Origin: Actinomadura hibisca NBRC 15177
Lineage (GTDB): Bacteria; Actinomycetota; Actinomycetes; Streptosporangiales; Streptosporangiaceae
Length of the DNA stretch: 64,000 nt
Reading direction: 5' to 3'
Assembly (NCBI RefSeq): GCF_001552635.1
Contig: NZ_BCRO01000022.1
Span: 1-64,000, forward strand
Part shown: positions 42,707 to 52,071 of the stretch, in pieces
How positions within the stretch are numbered: position 1 is the stretch's first letter
Layout of the letters: every line of letters begins with the position of its first letter
Program-made: the position numbers and the translations under genes
The notes under the pieces: model-generated
What the model was told of the DNA's origin: nothing
Databases searched by the model: none
What the model saw: only the letters and a program-made list of their open reading frames with translations

Positions 42707-42742
42707 ACGTGCGCCCGCCCCCTGCCGGGGACGGGCGCACGT
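42707..42742. terminator. Bidirectional terminator between the GH13 and S37 genes
   Basis: Arms 42707-42717 and 42732-42742 pair perfectly over 11 bp, and the inner CCCC/GGGG bases can extend the stem. It begins 14 bases after the GH13 stop and ends 13 bases before the S37 stop of the opposite strand. Confidence 0.8.
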
Positions 42743-42755
42743 TCCGTGGGAGGGA

Positions 42756-44165
42756 CTACAGCGGGCGGCGGCCCTGGAGCAGCAGCGGGTCGTCGGCCTG
42801 GGGCACGTCCGACGCCGCGCGCACGCCCGGAGCGACGTTCGCCCAGCGCAGCAGGTCGGCGGTCGCCTTGGCGCGCTCGGCGTCCGGCAGCTTGGCGATC
42901 AGGCGGCCGCTGTGGTTCTGGCCGGGGGCGACGTAGACGGCCGAGTCACGGCTGCCCCGCCCGAGGCGGAACGGCTCGGCGCGCCACGGGTCGTTGCCGC
43001 CGTAGACGAACAACATCCGGCTGCCGTGGTTGCGCACCCAGCTGTCGACGTCGCGCATCGCCTTGCCGCCGTCCCAGCGCACCGGGATGGAGCGCGGCAG
43101 GTAGGCGCGGGCGTTGTTGTAGGTGTGCTCGTACCGCACGTACGGGCGCAGGTTCCTGAACTGGGGGTTCGGGGCGCCGAGCTGGTACCCCGCCTGGTAG
43201 TAGTACGGGATGTACGGCGAGAGGCCCTGGTCGGTGTAGAACGACAGGCCGGCGACGTCGTTGAGGCTCTTGTAGAGCACGTCGTCGGAGTCCTTCACCG
43301 ACGGGACGGTGTCGCAGCTGCTCTGCAGGTTGTACTGCCAGAAGCCCCACTCGTAGTCCATGACCGAGTTCTCGAACGCGCGGTCGATGTTCCTCAGGAG
43401 CTTGAACGTCCAGCCGTTGGCGGTGGCCTCGGTCTGGAAGCGCTTGAGCATGGCCGGGCGGCGCTTGAGGAACTCGCGGGCGACGCTCTTGAGCTGCGCG
43501 CGGCACTTGGGGTCGGTGCCGACGGTCGCGAAGAAGCGGTCGTAGGCGCTGTCCTCGCGGTCGTCGACGTTGTTGGGGGCGACGTAGGCGACGGTGCCGT
43601 CCACGTCACTCGGGTAGAAGCGCTTGTGGTAGACGGCGGTCATGCCGCCCTTGCTCGCGCCGGTGGAGATCCACTTCTTGCCGTAGATCTGCTTCAGCCG
43701 GCCGATCAGGCGGTGCTCGTCGGTGGCCGCCTGCCAGATGGTGTCCTTGGTCCAGTCGGTGGGCACCGGGCGGGACGGGGTGAAGTAGCGGTACTCGACC
43801 GAGATCTGGTTGGCGTCCAGCAGGGCGGTCGGCTCCGAGGTGAACATCGTCTCGGGGGTGTCGTAGCCGCTGGTGTAGAGCACCATCGGCTTGGCCGCGT
43901 CCTTGTGCTGGAGCATCACGCGCTGCTCGAACCACTGGCCGCGGGGGTTTCGGTGGTCCACGGGCTGCTTGTAGGTGAGCCAGAACCAGCGCTGGCCGGG
44001 CAGCGTGGAGGGCTTCTCCTCCACCTTCATGCCGGGGATCGCCTTCAGCCGGGCCGCGATGTCGGTGGACGGCGCGGGGGCGGCGTGGGCGGGGGCGGTG
44101 AGGGCGCCGCCGGCCAGGCCGGCGGTCAGGAGCAGGGCGGCCGTTCCTTGTGAGAAGCGCGGCAT
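42756..44165 (-). CDS. Secreted tripeptidyl aminopeptidase (S37, PS-10 type)
   Basis: A 469-residue secreted serine peptidase. A signal peptide (MPRFSQGTAALLLTAGLAGG ... AHA) is followed by the S37 core: RWFWLTYKQPVDHRNPRGQW, VLYTSGYDTPE, the nucleophile Ser in WISTGASKGGMTAVYH, and the Asp/His region in FVYGGNDPWRAEPF and YVAPGQNHSGRL. The family prototype from Streptomyces mobaraensis removes tripeptides from proteins. AAAGGGG precedes the ATG. Confidence 0.92.
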   Translation of the reverse strand: MPRFSQGTAALLLTAGLAGGALTAPAHAAPAPSTDIAARLKAIPGMKVEEKPSTLPGQRWFWLTYKQPVDHRNPRGQWFEQRVMLQHKDAAKPMVLYTSGYDTPETMFTSEPTALLDANQISVEYRYFTPSRPVPTDWTKDTIWQAATDEHRLIGRLKQIYGKKWISTGASKGGMTAVYHKRFYPSDVDGTVAYVAPNNVDDREDSAYDRFFATVGTDPKCRAQLKSVAREFLKRRPAMLKRFQTEATANGWTFKLLRNIDRAFENSVMDYEWGFWQYNLQSSCDTVPSVKDSDDVLYKSLNDVAGLSFYTDQGLSPYIPYYYQAGYQLGAPNPQFRNLRPYVRYEHTYNNARAYLPRSIPVRWDGGKAMRDVDSWVRNHGSRMLFVYGGNDPWRAEPFRLGRGSRDSAVYVAPGQNHSGRLIAKLPDAERAKATADLLRWANVAPGVRAASDVPQADDPLLLQGRRPL

Positions 44166-44354
44166 GGAGCCCCTTTCAGCGTGCGGAGATTCGTGATCAG
44201 CAGCCGCACCATAAAGGGAATATCGGGTCGAAAGCGGATCTCGGACACGCTTGTTATGGACCCGTGACGGCCCGGCGACCGCCGCGCGCCGCCGTCCGGG
44301 CCGTCCGGACGGCACCGTGAGGCGGTTCGTCGGGCAGCGCCGCCGGACCGGGCG

Positions 44355-44576
44355 TCAGACGGCGCCGCCGGTCGCCAGGTGGGCGACCAGCCAGGCCAGG
44401 CCGAGCCCCAGGGCGAGGCGGCGCAACTGCCAGCCGACCGGCTTGCCGCGCACGGCGAAGACGCGCCAGACCAGTTCGGAGAGGGTGTCGCCGGGTCGCC
44501 GGTTGACGACAGCGGGCAGCTCGATGGCGAGGAACATCAGGATCCAGAAGATCCATGCGGCGAGATAGGGGGACAT
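44355..44576 (-). CDS. Small two-helix membrane protein
   Basis: A 73-residue protein with two hydrophobic segments (YLAAWIFWILMFLAIELPAV and LALGLGLAWLVAHLATG). Between them the sequence VNRRPGDTLSELVWRVFAVR recalls small actinobacterial membrane proteins found in phage and housekeeping contexts. Function unknown. GAGG lies about eight bases before ATG 44574-44576. Confidence 0.6.
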   Translation of the reverse strand: MSPYLAAWIFWILMFLAIELPAVVNRRPGDTLSELVWRVFAVRGKPVGWQLRRLALGLGLAWLVAHLATGGAV

Positions 44577-44677
44577 GATCGACCTCGGAGGGGAGAAGTT
44601 CTTACTGGAAACTTCCCGTAACAAATGATCGTTACCCCTGGTCGTGCCGATTCGCCGCGCCGGACCGGCGGCGACTC

Positions 44678-45115
44678 TTACTCCTTCGGGGCCAGGTACC
44701 GCCCGATGAACTCGCGCTCGTGCGGCGTGAAGCGCCGCAGCCGGTTGTTCTCCACGTCGAAGGCCACCAGCGTCGAGGTCGCGGTCGCGAACACCTGCTC
44801 GTCGTCGCGCACCTCGTAGGCCAGCTTGAACGACGCGGCGCGCGCCTCGGTCACCCAGGTCTCCACCCGGATCGGGTAGACGGTGGGCAGCAGCGGCCGC
44901 CTGTAGTCGATCTCGTGCCGGGCGATCACCATGCCGCGCACCGGCTGCTCCCCCTTGCGCACCGGGTCGCCGTGCAGCATCTCCAGCCGCGCGTCCTCCA
45001 GGTAGCCGAGGAACTTGACGTTGTTCACGTGGCCCTGCGAGTCGATGTCGCCGAAGCGGATGCTGAACTCGTAGACGTGCCGGAAGTCGGCCGGGGGAAG
45101 CTCGTTCTGCTGCAT
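44678..45115 (-). CDS. Acyl-CoA thioesterase (4HBT-type hotdog fold)
   Basis: A 145-residue thioesterase. FSIRFGDIDSQGHVNNVKFL carries the catalytic Asp and the GHVNN turn of the 4-hydroxybenzoyl-CoA thioesterase/FadM group. VIARHEIDYRRPLLPTVYPI and FATATSTLVAFDVENNRLRR complete the fold. The acyl substrate is unknown. It lies downstream of ettA, separated by a strong terminator. Confidence 0.88.
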   Translation of the reverse strand: MQQNELPPADFRHVYEFSIRFGDIDSQGHVNNVKFLGYLEDARLEMLHGDPVRKGEQPVRGMVIARHEIDYRRPLLPTVYPIRVETWVTEARAASFKLAYEVRDDEQVFATATSTLVAFDVENNRLRRFTPHEREFIGRYLAPKE

Positions 45116-45252
45116 GTCCTCGCCTGGGGATCGGTGGCGTGCGCGCGGGGTCGGGCCGATGCTACCCGCCGAAGATCCGGGGGCCGCCGCCCGCCTCGGC
45201 CTTCACCGGCCCGCCCCCCGGCGTGGGACGGCGGCAGGCCCCGTGCACACGG

Positions 45253-45285
45253 CGACGCCGCGTCCCCGGCGGGGACGCGGCGTCG
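45253..45285 (-). terminator. 15-bp perfect terminator hairpin after ettA
   Basis: Arms 45253-45267 and 45271-45285 are perfectly complementary around a GGC loop. It starts 23 bases past the ettA stop on the minus strand. Confidence 0.88.
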
Positions 45286-45308
45286 CTCGGTGTCTCGCGG
45301 TGCGGGCG

Positions 45309-46973
45309 TCAGTCGCGGGTGAGGCGACGGTGGGTGACGCGGTGCGGGCGCGCCGCGTCGGCCCCCAGGCGCTCGATCTTGTTCTTCTCGTAGTCGGCGA
45401 AGTTGCCCTCGAACCAGAACCAGTTCGAGCCCTCCTCCCACGCCAGGATGTGGGTGGCGATGCGGTCCAGGAACCACCGGTCGTGCGAGGTGATCACGGC
45501 GCAGCCGGGGAACTCCAGCAGCGCGTTCTCCAGGCTGGACAGGGTCTCGGTGTCCAGGTCGTTGGTGGGCTCGTCCAGCAGCAGCACGTTGCCGCCCTGC
45601 TTGAGGGTCATCGCGAGGTTCAGCCGGTTGCGCTCGCCGCCCGACAACACGCCCGCGGCCTTCTGCTGGTCGGGGCCCTTGAAGCCGAACGCCGCGATGT
45701 AGGCGCGCGAGGGCATCTCGACCTGGCCGACCTTGATGTGGTCCAGCCCGTCGGAGACGACCTCCCACACGTTCTTCTTCGGGTCGATGTTGCCGCGGCC
45801 CTGGTCGACGTAGGAGATCTGCACGGTCTCGCCGATGCGCAGCGCGCCGGAGTCCGGCGTCTCCTCACCGACGATCATGCGGAACAGCGTGGTCTTGCCG
45901 ACGCCGTTGGGGCCGATGACGCCGACGATGCCGTTGGGCGGCAGGTTGAACGACAGGTCGTCCATCAGCAGCCGGTCGCCGAAGCCCTTGGTGAGGTGGT
46001 CGGCCACGATCACCGTGTTGCCCAGGCGCGGGCCCGGCGGGATCTGGATCTCCTCGAAGTCGAGCTTGCGGGTCTTGGCCGCCTCGGCCGCCATCTCCTC
46101 GTAGCGCTGGAGGCGGGCCTTGGACTTGGTCTGGCGGGCCTTGGGGTTGGAACGGACCCACTCCAGCTCGTCCTCCAGGCGCTTCTTGCGCTTGGCGTCC
46201 TTGTTGCCCTCGACCTTCAGGCGCTCGGCCTTCTTCTCCAGGTAGGTGGAGTAGTTGCCCTCGTAGGGGTGGCAACGGCCGCGGTCCAGCTCCAGGATCC
46301 AGGTCGCCACGTTGTCCAGGAAGTACCGGTCGTGGGTGACGGCGAGGACGGTGCCCTCGTACTTGGCGAGGAACTGCTCCAGCCACTGCACGCTCTCGGC
46401 GTCCAGGTGGTTGGTGGGCTCGTCCAGCAGCAGCAGGTCGGGCGCCTCCAGCAGCAGCTTGCACAGCGCGACGCGGCGGCGCTCGCCACCCGACAGCTTG
46501 GTCACGTCGGCGTCCGGCGGCGGGCAGCGCAGCGCGTCCATGGCCTGTTCGAGCTGGCTGTCGAGGTCCCAGGCGTTGCGGTGGTCGAGCTGCTCCTGCA
46601 GCTTGCCCATCTCCGCCATGAGCTCGTCGGTGTAGTCGGTCGCCATCTCCTCGGCGATGGCGTTGAACCGGTCGAGCATCGCCTTGGTCTCGGCGACGCC
46701 CTCCTCCACGTTGCCGAGGACGGTCTTGTCCTCGTTCAGCGGGGGCTCCTGCTGCAACATGCCGACCGTGAAGCCCGGCATCAGCCGCGCGTCGCCGTTG
46801 GACGGCTGCTCAAGACCGGCCATCATGCGCAGCAGCGTGGACTTGCCAGTCCCGTTGGGGCCCAGAACGCCGATCTTCGCTCCGGGCAGGAAGTGCAAGG
46901 TGACGTCGTCGAGGACGACCTTGTCGCCATGTGCCTTGCGCACACGCTGCATCGTGTAGATGTACTCGGCCAT
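45309..46973 (-). CDS. ettA: Energy-dependent translational throttle protein EttA
   Basis: A 554-residue ABC-F ATPase that binds the ribosomal E site and gates the first elongation step according to ATP/ADP. Two ABC domains are visible: Walker A LGPNGTGKSTLLRM and IGPNGVGKTTLFRM, signatures LSGGERRRVAL and LSGGERNRLNL, and Walker B LLLLDEPTNHLD and VLLLDEPTNDLD. The arm and linker are between them. Length and sequence match EttA rather than antibiotic-resistance ABC-F proteins. Confidence 0.97.
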   Translation of the reverse strand: MAEYIYTMQRVRKAHGDKVVLDDVTLHFLPGAKIGVLGPNGTGKSTLLRMMAGLEQPSNGDARLMPGFTVGMLQQEPPLNEDKTVLGNVEEGVAETKAMLDRFNAIAEEMATDYTDELMAEMGKLQEQLDHRNAWDLDSQLEQAMDALRCPPPDADVTKLSGGERRRVALCKLLLEAPDLLLLDEPTNHLDAESVQWLEQFLAKYEGTVLAVTHDRYFLDNVATWILELDRGRCHPYEGNYSTYLEKKAERLKVEGNKDAKRKKRLEDELEWVRSNPKARQTKSKARLQRYEEMAAEAAKTRKLDFEEIQIPPGPRLGNTVIVADHLTKGFGDRLLMDDLSFNLPPNGIVGVIGPNGVGKTTLFRMIVGEETPDSGALRIGETVQISYVDQGRGNIDPKKNVWEVVSDGLDHIKVGQVEMPSRAYIAAFGFKGPDQQKAAGVLSGGERNRLNLAMTLKQGGNVLLLDEPTNDLDTETLSSLENALLEFPGCAVITSHDRWFLDRIATHILAWEEGSNWFWFEGNFADYEKNKIERLGADAARPHRVTHRRLTRD

Positions 46974-47068
46974 GGAGTCAAGCCTAGGGGGTGTCGGGCA
47001 GTAGTTCGCCGTCCTTTCCGGCGGCCCGCCGACCGGGTGATCGGCCGGGTGGCCGGCCGGCCCGCCGG

Positions 47069-48346
47069 CTAGCCGGTCTTCTCGATGGCCGGGAGGCAGA
47101 CGCGGTCGCGGCCGGACTGCTTGGCCCGGTACAGCGCCAGGTCGGCGGCGGCCAGCAGTTCGATCAGGTCCTCCCCGTGCATCCGGAACAACGAGACGCC
47201 GACCGAGATCGTCACCCCGACCGAGCCCTCCTCGGTGGGCACCGCCAGCCGGCGCACCCGGCCGCGCAGGCGCTCGGCGACCCGGCACGCCTCCACGGTG
47301 TCGGCGCCCGGCAGCAGCACCACGAACTCCTCGCCGCCGAACCGGCCGACCACGTCGTAGTCGCGCAGCTGGCCGCAGAGCGTGCTGGCCACCCCGACCA
47401 GCACCTGGTCGCCCACCAGGTGCCCGTAGGTGTCGTTGACCTTCTTGAAGTGGTCGATGTCGATCAGCAGCACGGCCAGCGGGTCGTGGGTGCGCTGGGA
47501 GCGCGACAGCTCGGTGTCGGCCTCGCGCTGCCAGGCGGCGGCGTTCAGCAGGCCGGTCTTGGCGTCGGTGCGGGCGGCGGCCTGGAGCTGCTGGTGCATC
47601 AGGCTGCGCTGGAGCAGCACCACCGGGGGCAGCGCCAGCAACAGCAGGGCGGGCGACAGCGCGCAGGTGATCGCCACCAGCATGCCGACGCACAGCTCCA
47701 CCACGTCCAGCAGCAGGCTCTCGCGGTTCCACAACACCGCGCGCCAGCGGGCGTCGGGGTCGGCGGCGTGCGCGGCGACCGCGACCAGCACCATGTTGAT
47801 CACGGTGAACAGCGCCGCGCAGCCGACCGCGACCGGGATGCCCGGGTAGCCGTCCACCACCCAGGCGGGCGTGCCCGCCAGCGGCTCGGGCACCACCAGG
47901 TGGAACACCGCCGAGGTGGCGGCCCCGGCCAGGCCGAGCGCCGAGGTCACCACCACCCGCCGGTAGAGCAGGGTGCGGCGGACGCGGAACTGCAGGAGCA
48001 GTTGCAGCGGGATCGGGATCAGCAGCGCGTACAGCGGCGGCAGCAGCAGCGCGGCGGGCAGCCACCAGGCCGACAGCAGGTCGCGCGCCACCCCCGGCGG
48101 CATGCCGAGCCGCCGCGAAGCTTCAATGCAGACCGCGCCACACGCCACCAGCGCGGCAAAAATGAGTAGATCATTCAGCCGGAACTCGGTGCGCACCAGG
48201 CCCGCGAGCGTCAGGATCAGGTGCAGTCCGGCGACCGCCGGCACGTAGACCGCCAGGAGTGACGGACGTCCACGAGCCGTGCTGTGCCGGGGCTCCGGAG
48301 CCAGTTCCCCGCCCCGGTCCTCGGCGGACGACTGCACTGCCGTCAT
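47069..48346 (-). CDS. Membrane-bound diguanylate cyclase (GGDEF)
   Basis: A 425-residue protein with seven or eight N-terminal hydrophobic helices (MASE-like, about residues 30-260) and a C-terminal GGDEF domain. IDIDHFKKVNDTYGHLVGDQ and VVGRFGGEEFVVLLPGADT keep all residues for c-di-GMP synthesis. RDYD, five residues before GGEEF, is a complete product-inhibition I-site, so it should be an active, feedback-controlled cyclase. In streptomycetes c-di-GMP controls development through BldD and WhiG. An inverted repeat lies just upstream of the gene. Confidence 0.92.
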   Translation of the reverse strand: MTAVQSSAEDRGGELAPEPRHSTARGRPSLLAVYVPAVAGLHLILTLAGLVRTEFRLNDLLIFAALVACGAVCIEASRRLGMPPGVARDLLSAWWLPAALLLPPLYALLIPIPLQLLLQFRVRRTLLYRRVVVTSALGLAGAATSAVFHLVVPEPLAGTPAWVVDGYPGIPVAVGCAALFTVINMVLVAVAAHAADPDARWRAVLWNRESLLLDVVELCVGMLVAITCALSPALLLLALPPVVLLQRSLMHQQLQAAARTDAKTGLLNAAAWQREADTELSRSQRTHDPLAVLLIDIDHFKKVNDTYGHLVGDQVLVGVASTLCGQLRDYDVVGRFGGEEFVVLLPGADTVEACRVAERLRGRVRRLAVPTEEGSVGVTISVGVSLFRMHGEDLIELLAAADLALYRAKQSGRDRVCLPAIEKTG

Positions 48347-48363
48347 CCTTCCCCCCTATGTTT

Positions 48364-48393
48364 CACGTTGTGTAACACGATAGTTGCAACGTG
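48364..48393. promoter_or_regulatory. Inverted repeat upstream of the GGDEF gene
   Basis: CACGTTG at 48364-48370 and CAACGTG at 48387-48393 form a perfect 7-bp inverted repeat. It starts 18 bases before the GGDEF start codon and could be an operator. Inside it, AGTTGCAAC (48382-48390) is the same nine bases that form the core of the palindrome at 38604-38617. Confidence 0.4.
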
Positions 48394-48633
48394 TGCGGAG
48401 CGGGCCGGAAACCGGTACCTTCGATAACGCACGGTGGGTGGTCGAACCGGCCATCCGCACCAGGACCTGCGAAATCGCGGTCCGCAGCACAACCGAGGGG
48501 GAAGACACCATGCGCGGCGTTTCTTGGGCCTGACGCGGCCGCAACCCCGACGGCGCGGGGGCGTCGTCCGGTAGCACGAGCCGTCGGCCCGTCGTTGCCG
48601 TCGGCGCCTCCCACCCGTGAGACCCGGGGCGGA

Positions 48634-49311
48634 TCAGGATCGGGAGGGCCGCTGCCCGTCCATGACCTTGGCGGGCAGTGCACGGGCCTCCCGGTCGAGG
48701 GTCTCCGCCCGGGTCTCCGCCCGGGTCTCCACCCGCTGCGGACGCTCGCCCGGCCCGGCGGACCGGCGCGTGGACTCGGTCCGCACCACCTGGAGATGCG
48801 CGCGCATCTCGACGCGCAGCGACTCGGCGGTGCCGTCGATCCGCTCGCGCAGCCACTCGGTGGCGGCCTGGACCTGCTCCCGGTGCGCTTGGGCGTTGAT
48901 TCCGACCTGCTCGCGCAGCGACTCGGCGTTGGCCTGGACCTGCTCGCGCAACACCTCCACATCAGCGCGGACCTGCCCGCGCAACCCGTCGCCACCGTCC
49001 CGGAACTGCTCGCGCAACCCGTCGAGACGGGCCAGGGCTTCACGGCGCTGCCCCTCGGCGTCGGCCTGGACCTCGCGGCGCAGCCCGTCGGCACTGGCGT
49101 GCAGTTCGGCACGTACCCCGCCGAGCCCGGCCTTCATCTCCGCCCGGAACCCCTCGTAGGCCGCGTTGCCCTCCGCGCGCAGCCCGTCGACGGCGGCCGC
49201 CGTCTCCCCGCGCAGCCCGGCCACCTCCGCCTTGATCATCCGAACGGCGAAGGTCACGGTCACGAGGATCGCGGCCGAGAAGAGGGTGATGGTGACCCAA
49301 TCTTGGTTCAT
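48634..49311 (-). CDS. Membrane-anchored coiled-coil protein with hendecad repeats
   Basis: A 225-residue protein: one N-terminal membrane helix (WVTITLFSAAILVTVTFAVR), then about 160 residues of amphipathic helix built of 11-residue repeats. Examples are the runs LRGETAAAVDG, LRAEGNAAYEG and FRAEMKAGLGG. The pattern resembles apolipoprotein A1/A4 helices. Near the C-terminus a DNA-level tandem repeat gives ETRAETRAET. No enzymatic motif is visible; a structural or surface role is inferred. GAGAGTA-N10-TACTCTC (49319-49342) lies directly upstream of the start. Confidence 0.65.
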   Translation of the reverse strand: MNQDWVTITLFSAAILVTVTFAVRMIKAEVAGLRGETAAAVDGLRAEGNAAYEGFRAEMKAGLGGVRAELHASADGLRREVQADAEGQRREALARLDGLREQFRDGGDGLRGQVRADVEVLREQVQANAESLREQVGINAQAHREQVQAATEWLRERIDGTAESLRVEMRAHLQVVRTESTRRSAGPGERPQRVETRAETRAETLDREARALPAKVMDGQRPSRS

Positions 49312-49517
49312 GACTACTGAGAGTACGCTCGTTTTTACTCTCCGAACAGACCCGACGTGCTCCCGTTGGGTCAGCGATCCCTGTCCCCACCCTCCCCTTT
49401 CCGCTTCCGCTCCGCCCCATACCCAGCTTCAAGGGCATTTCTCCCCCACCCCCGCCAGCTCACCAGCCCGTACGGCCAGAATGCTCGGTCCCGCCGTTAG
49501 GACAGCCGGGCCGGGCG

Positions 49518-50300
49518 TCAGGCTGCTCGGCCTTGTTTGGGAGGGGTCGGCTTGGGGCGCTTCGCCACGGGCGGCGGTTCAACGGGGACAAGGGATGGCT
49601 GGGAATCCGCTTCGGGGGGCGGGGATGGGACGAGGGAGCGGGATGCTTTCGCGGGCTGATCATCGAGTTGTTCTCCGAGATGCCCGCTCGGAGACTCGAC
49701 GGACTGGTCACCGGGTCGGCCGTTCGAGGGCGAGAACTCGACGGACTGGTTGCCAAGGCGGTCGTCCAGGCGGTCGTCCAGCCAGCTACCCGGGCGCGCA
49801 TGCAGGGGCTCGACGGGGCGTTCTGCGGGGTGGTCGTCCGGGGGATCTCCTGGTTGGGCGGCCGTTTTCACCGAGGCCAGGGCCCACTGGTCCGTCGCCG
49901 CGCGCACCTCTCGGCGGTCGGCGTCCATCACCGCGGCGCGCTGCGCCGGGCGGAAGGCGGTGGTGCCGCGGGTCAGGTCGTGGCCCACCGTCGTCGCCTC
50001 CACCTCGGCCGAGAAGCGCCACTGGCCGTCCTTCTCGTACTGGCGTATTCGCAGGCGGCCCGTCACCACCACCGGGTGGCCGCGGCGGAACTCCGAGGCG
50101 TTGATGTTGTCGGCCAGCGCCCGCCAGCAGTTCACCGTCAGGAAGATGGTGTCTTGGTCGTGCCACTGGCCGGTCCGCCGGTCGAAGCGGCGCGGCGTGC
50201 AGCCCACCCGCACCGTCAGGAACGGGGTGCCGTTCGCGGTGATGGTGTAGAAGGGCTCGGCCGCGACCCAGCCGGTCACGGTGATCTGCGCTTCGTTCAT
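49518..50300 (-). CDS. ssb: Single-stranded DNA-binding protein paralogue lacking the acidic tip
   Basis: A 260-residue protein whose first ~115 residues are the SSB OB-fold (TVTGWVAAEPFYTITANGTP, FLTVNCWRALADNINASEFR, KGHPVVV-like GHPVVVTGRLRIRQYE). The long tail is Pro/Asp/Ser-rich and ends KPTPPKQGRAA, without the DDDxPF tip through which housekeeping SSB recruits partners. That matches SsbB-type paralogues, which in Streptomyces coelicolor act in chromosome segregation during sporulation. GGAGG precedes the ATG. It lies 91 bases downstream of two dynamin-like GTPases. Confidence 0.85.
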   Translation of the reverse strand: MNEAQITVTGWVAAEPFYTITANGTPFLTVRVGCTPRRFDRRTGQWHDQDTIFLTVNCWRALADNINASEFRRGHPVVVTGRLRIRQYEKDGQWRFSAEVEATTVGHDLTRGTTAFRPAQRAAVMDADRREVRAATDQWALASVKTAAQPGDPPDDHPAERPVEPLHARPGSWLDDRLDDRLGNQSVEFSPSNGRPGDQSVESPSGHLGEQLDDQPAKASRSLVPSPPPEADSQPSLVPVEPPPVAKRPKPTPPKQGRAA

Positions 50301-50391
50301 GGTGTCCTCCACGGTGGGCGGGGCGATGACCTCCACCGTGCAGGAGCGGGCGGGGAGATCGGAAGGCTTCTCCCCCGCCTGTGGATAACTT

Positions 50392-52071
50392 CTACGAGCG
50401 GGCGACCAGCTCCACGTCCGCGCGGAAGCCCGCGTAGGTCTTCAGCTCGGCGCTCACCGGGCTCAGCACCTTCTCCTCCGCGACCCGCTCGATGCGGTCG
50501 CGCATGTGGCCCTCCATCCGGTCGCCGAGCCGGGCCGACGACAGCGCGACCAGGTTGCGGCACGCCGACGCCGTCAGCCAGCCCATCCCCAGCGTGCACA
50601 CCACCAGGATCGACACGTACGGGATCAGGCCCGCCTCGCTGACCAGGGCCGGGGCGTCCTCGCCGCCCGCGTCGAAGACGCCGTAGGCGACCAGCAGGCC
50701 GATCCACGCCACGCCCAGCACGGTGACCAGCACCAGGAAGTACTGCCAGGTCTTCACCAGCCACCACCAGCGCGGCACCTGGTTGAAGGTCGGCAGCGCG
50801 TCCTTGAGCGAGACGCCGAGGGCCTCGGGCAGCTCGGCCGCGTGCGAGCGGGCCGCCGCGCGGACCGCGCGCGCCCAGGCGGGCGGCAGGTCGGCCGTCA
50901 CGCCGTCGGTCACGCCGCTCAGCGCGTTGTCCACATCGCCCTGCTGCGCCCCGATCGGGCCGGTGAACGCGCCGCGCAGCTCCTCGCGCAGCTCGGTGAG
51001 GCGCATCCGGCGCAGCGGGTCGGACCGCAGCCGCGCGACCATGGAGCTGACGGGCCAGCCCACGAAGTCGGCGGCGCGCAGCTCGTAGGCGCTCTCCATC
51101 GCCTCCGCCACGGCGGGCGCGCCCGCCGCGTCGGTGAGGTTCTGGACCAGCTCGGCGCGGTGCTCGGGGTCGAGGTGGGCGGGCGGTTCGGCCTCGCCGT
51201 GGTACTCGGCGAACCGCTCGGCGATCCGGCCGACGTCGGTGGCCAGCCGGTCGCTGCGGGCGCGCCGCGCGGCCACGGTGTCCACCAGCACCTCGCGGAA
51301 GCCGCGCACGCCGTCCTCGGCGGTCGCCGAGGTGGTGATGATCCGCGGGTGGCGCAGGCCCTCGGCCTCCAGCAGGCGGCGCAGGTCGGTGACGCACTCC
51401 TCGACCTCGCCGGGCTGGAGCCGGTCCACCTGGTTCAGCACGATCAGCGTGACGCCCGCGTACTCGGCGAACGGCACGATGTAGTTGCGGTGCAGGGCCG
51501 CGTCGGCGTACTTCTGCGGGTCGACCACCCACACCAGCAGGTCGGCGATGTGCACGAACCGGTCGACCTCGGCGCGGTGCATCGCCTGGATCGAGTCGTG
51601 GTCGGGCAGGTCCAGCAGCACCAGGCCCTGGAGGGAGCTGTCGGTGCGGGCGGCGTCCAGCGCGCTGGCGCGGGCGTAGCGGTGCCGCTTGTCGACGTCG
51701 AGCCAGTCCAGCAGCGGGCCCGCGCCGTCCAGGCCCCACACGCAGGCGTGCGCCTTGGAGGTCATCGGGCGGCGCATCCCGGTGGGCGACAGCTCCAGCC
51801 CGCAGATGGCGTTGAACAGCGACGACTTGCCGCTGCCGGTGCCGCCGGCGAGGGCGACGACGGTGTGCTCGCCCGACAGCCGCAGCCGCTGCCCGGCGCG
51901 GTCCAGCAGCACCTCGGCGTCGTCCAGCAGCCGCTGGTCCAGGCGGCCGGACCCGGCGCGGAACAGGCGCTCCAGGGCGTCGAGGCGTTCGGGCAGGCCG
52001 GGCGCGGGGGCCGCCGCGGGCCCGGCCTGCGGATCGGCCGACGGTTTCGCGGGCAGGGCCGAGGTGGTCAT
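50392..52071 (-). CDS. Dynamin/YfjP-like membrane GTPase (second of a pair)
   Basis: A 559-residue GTPase. The P-loop is ALAGGTGSGKSSLFNAICGL, G3 is VLLDLPDHDSIQ and G4 is LIVLNQVDRLQ (N-x-x-D). Two hydrophobic helices near residues 440-520 (YFLVLVTVLGVAWIGLLVAY; YVSILVVCTLGMGWLTASA) anchor it in the membrane. Its ATG overlaps the preceding GTPase's stop as ATGA. Paired actinobacterial dynamins, DynA and DynB in Streptomyces, stabilise sporulation septa; equivalence here is inference. Confidence 0.85.
   Translation of the reverse strand: MTTSALPAKPSADPQAGPAAAPAPGLPERLDALERLFRAGSGRLDQRLLDDAEVLLDRAGQRLRLSGEHTVVALAGGTGSGKSSLFNAICGLELSPTGMRRPMTSKAHACVWGLDGAGPLLDWLDVDKRHRYARASALDAARTDSSLQGLVLLDLPDHDSIQAMHRAEVDRFVHIADLLVWVVDPQKYADAALHRNYIVPFAEYAGVTLIVLNQVDRLQPGEVEECVTDLRRLLEAEGLRHPRIITTSATAEDGVRGFREVLVDTVAARRARSDRLATDVGRIAERFAEYHGEAEPPAHLDPEHRAELVQNLTDAAGAPAVAEAMESAYELRAADFVGWPVSSMVARLRSDPLRRMRLTELREELRGAFTGPIGAQQGDVDNALSGVTDGVTADLPPAWARAVRAAARSHAAELPEALGVSLKDALPTFNQVPRWWWLVKTWQYFLVLVTVLGVAWIGLLVAYGVFDAGGEDAPALVSEAGLIPYVSILVVCTLGMGWLTASACRNLVALSSARLGDRMEGHMRDRIERVAEEKVLSPVSAELKTYAGFRADVELVARS

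Noticed and set aside
45114..47072. 652-codon plus-strand open frame opposite ettA
   Set aside because: Shadow frame; ettA on the minus strand has all ABC-F motifs.
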